Made by a program: the position numbers and the translations under genes. This document shows, in pieces, positions 5,224-5,413 of a stretch of 5,413 nucleotides of DNA. The DNA lies in assembly GCA_016764835.1 (NCBI GenBank), contig JAESRD010000329.1, positions 1-5,413 of the forward strand, read 5' to 3'. The first letter of the stretch is position 1. The number at the start of each line of letters is the position of its first letter. This DNA comes from Paracoccaceae bacterium (GTDB lineage: Bacteria; Pseudomonadota; Alphaproteobacteria; Rhodobacterales; Rhodobacteraceae). The notes beneath the pieces were generated by a model. It did not search any database. It was not told where the DNA came from and was given only the letters and a program-made list of their open reading frames with translations.

Positions 5224-5413
5224 GGGAGTATCCGAAACTCAGTATATGGTGTTTAGCCCATGCGGTTGAAACGGGTCATCTGTTGAACCGTTCTGGATAT
5301 AGGATAGCGAACTGATTACGGGCAGCAACACATTCTCTGACGCACCGGCCCGACTTTTCGAAATTGCGGATGGCCAGATAGATCAGTTTAGTGGCCGCAT
5401 CATCGGTTGGAAA
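5224..5413 (-). mobile_element. IS256 (Mutator) family insertion sequence, transposase-3' end (element runs off right edge)
   Basis: The transposase C-terminus at 5276-5413 marks this as one end of an IS256-family element. The non-coding tail beyond the stop (5275-5224) should hold the terminal inverted repeat. GGGAGTATCCG at 5224-5234 places TCCG at bases 8-11, as I recall for the IS256 terminus, so 5224 is the proposed outer boundary. The other end is outside the window, so the inverted repeat cannot be confirmed. If the boundary is right, the 8-base target copy would be GATAAACT (5216-5223), which includes the stop codon of the ClbS/DfsB gene. Confidence 0.65.
5276..5413 (-). CDS. IS256 family transposase, C-terminal fragment
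   Basis: The reverse strand from 5413 to the TGA at 5278-5276 encodes 45 residues in frame, beginning FPTDDAATKLIYLAIRNF and ending QFAILYPERFNR. The block A-A-x-K-L-I-Y-L-A-I-R-N, followed by ARNQFAI and a terminal ERF, is the C-terminal signature of Mutator/IS256 DDE transposases. The catalytic Asp-Asp-Glu residues lie upstream, outside the window, so whether the enzyme is intact cannot be judged. The segment EKSGRCVRECVAARNQFAI differs from the more usual Trp-containing version, in which a Lys-Trp stretch precedes the Arg-x-Trp; this suggests a diverged subgroup. It is transcribed towards the ClbS/DfsB gene (convergent). Confidence 0.88.
   Translation of the reverse strand, partial: FPTDDAATKLIYLAIRNFEKSGRCVRECVAARNQFAILYPERFNR

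Noticed and set aside
5222..5242. Hairpin after the ClbS/DfsB stop as a terminator
   Set aside because: The arms CTGGG and CTCAG pair over five bases including a G-T, with no T-run. The stretch is better explained as the IS terminus.
1..5413. CRISPR array, tRNA, rRNA, phage genes or toxin-antitoxin pair
   Set aside because: No regularly spaced repeats, no tRNA or rRNA-like sequence and no phage or toxin-antitoxin proteins were seen.

Overview
The window reads as a moderately GC-rich chromosomal segment from an alphaproteobacterium, most likely a Rhodobacteraceae (roseobacter-type) species. The best evidence is the start of a GcrA-type cell-cycle regulator at the left edge, a protein essentially confined to Alphaproteobacteria, with an N-terminus very close to the form I know from Rhodobacterales. 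The placement below class level is inference.

Layout: (1) positions 1-180, minus strand, the first 60 codons of gcrA, running off the left edge. (2) Positions 181-411, a 231-base divergent intergenic region with a pair of 11-bp direct repeats flanking a small GC hairpin. (3) Positions 412-4643, plus strand, a tight operon for dTDP-L-rhamnose: rfbC (3,5-epimerase), rfbB (4,6-dehydratase), a class I SAM-dependent methyltransferase, a possible 25-residue mini-ORF, rfbD (4-reductase) and rfbA (glucose-1-phosphate thymidylyltransferase). All four rhamnose genes look intact and carry their catalytic motifs. (4) Positions 4644-4725, a short spacer with an imperfect palindrome. (5) Positions 4726-5220, a ClbS/DfsB (DUF1706) family protein. 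(6) Positions about 5224-5413, the end of an IS256 (Mutator) family insertion sequence, with the last 45 codons of its transposase on the minus strand.

Pathway: RfbA makes dTDP-glucose from glucose-1-phosphate and dTTP. RfbB dehydrates it to the 4-keto-6-deoxy sugar, RfbC epimerises C3 and C5, and RfbD reduces C4 to give dTDP-L-rhamnose for O-antigen, capsule or exopolysaccharide. The methyltransferase gene overlaps the rfbB stop by one base, so it probably acts on the same product, for example by O-methylating rhamnose in a surface glycan; the substrate is inferred. No glycosyltransferase lies in the window.

Nothing here is clearly a wholly new system. The most interesting spots are the methyltransferase inside the rhamnose operon and the 77-base gap after it. 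That gap holds an in-frame mini-ORF with a strong Shine-Dalgarno sequence and an ATGA overlap with rfbD. It could be a leader peptide or the remains of a longer methyltransferase cut by an amber stop. The IS256-type end lies almost on top of the ClbS/DfsB stop codon.
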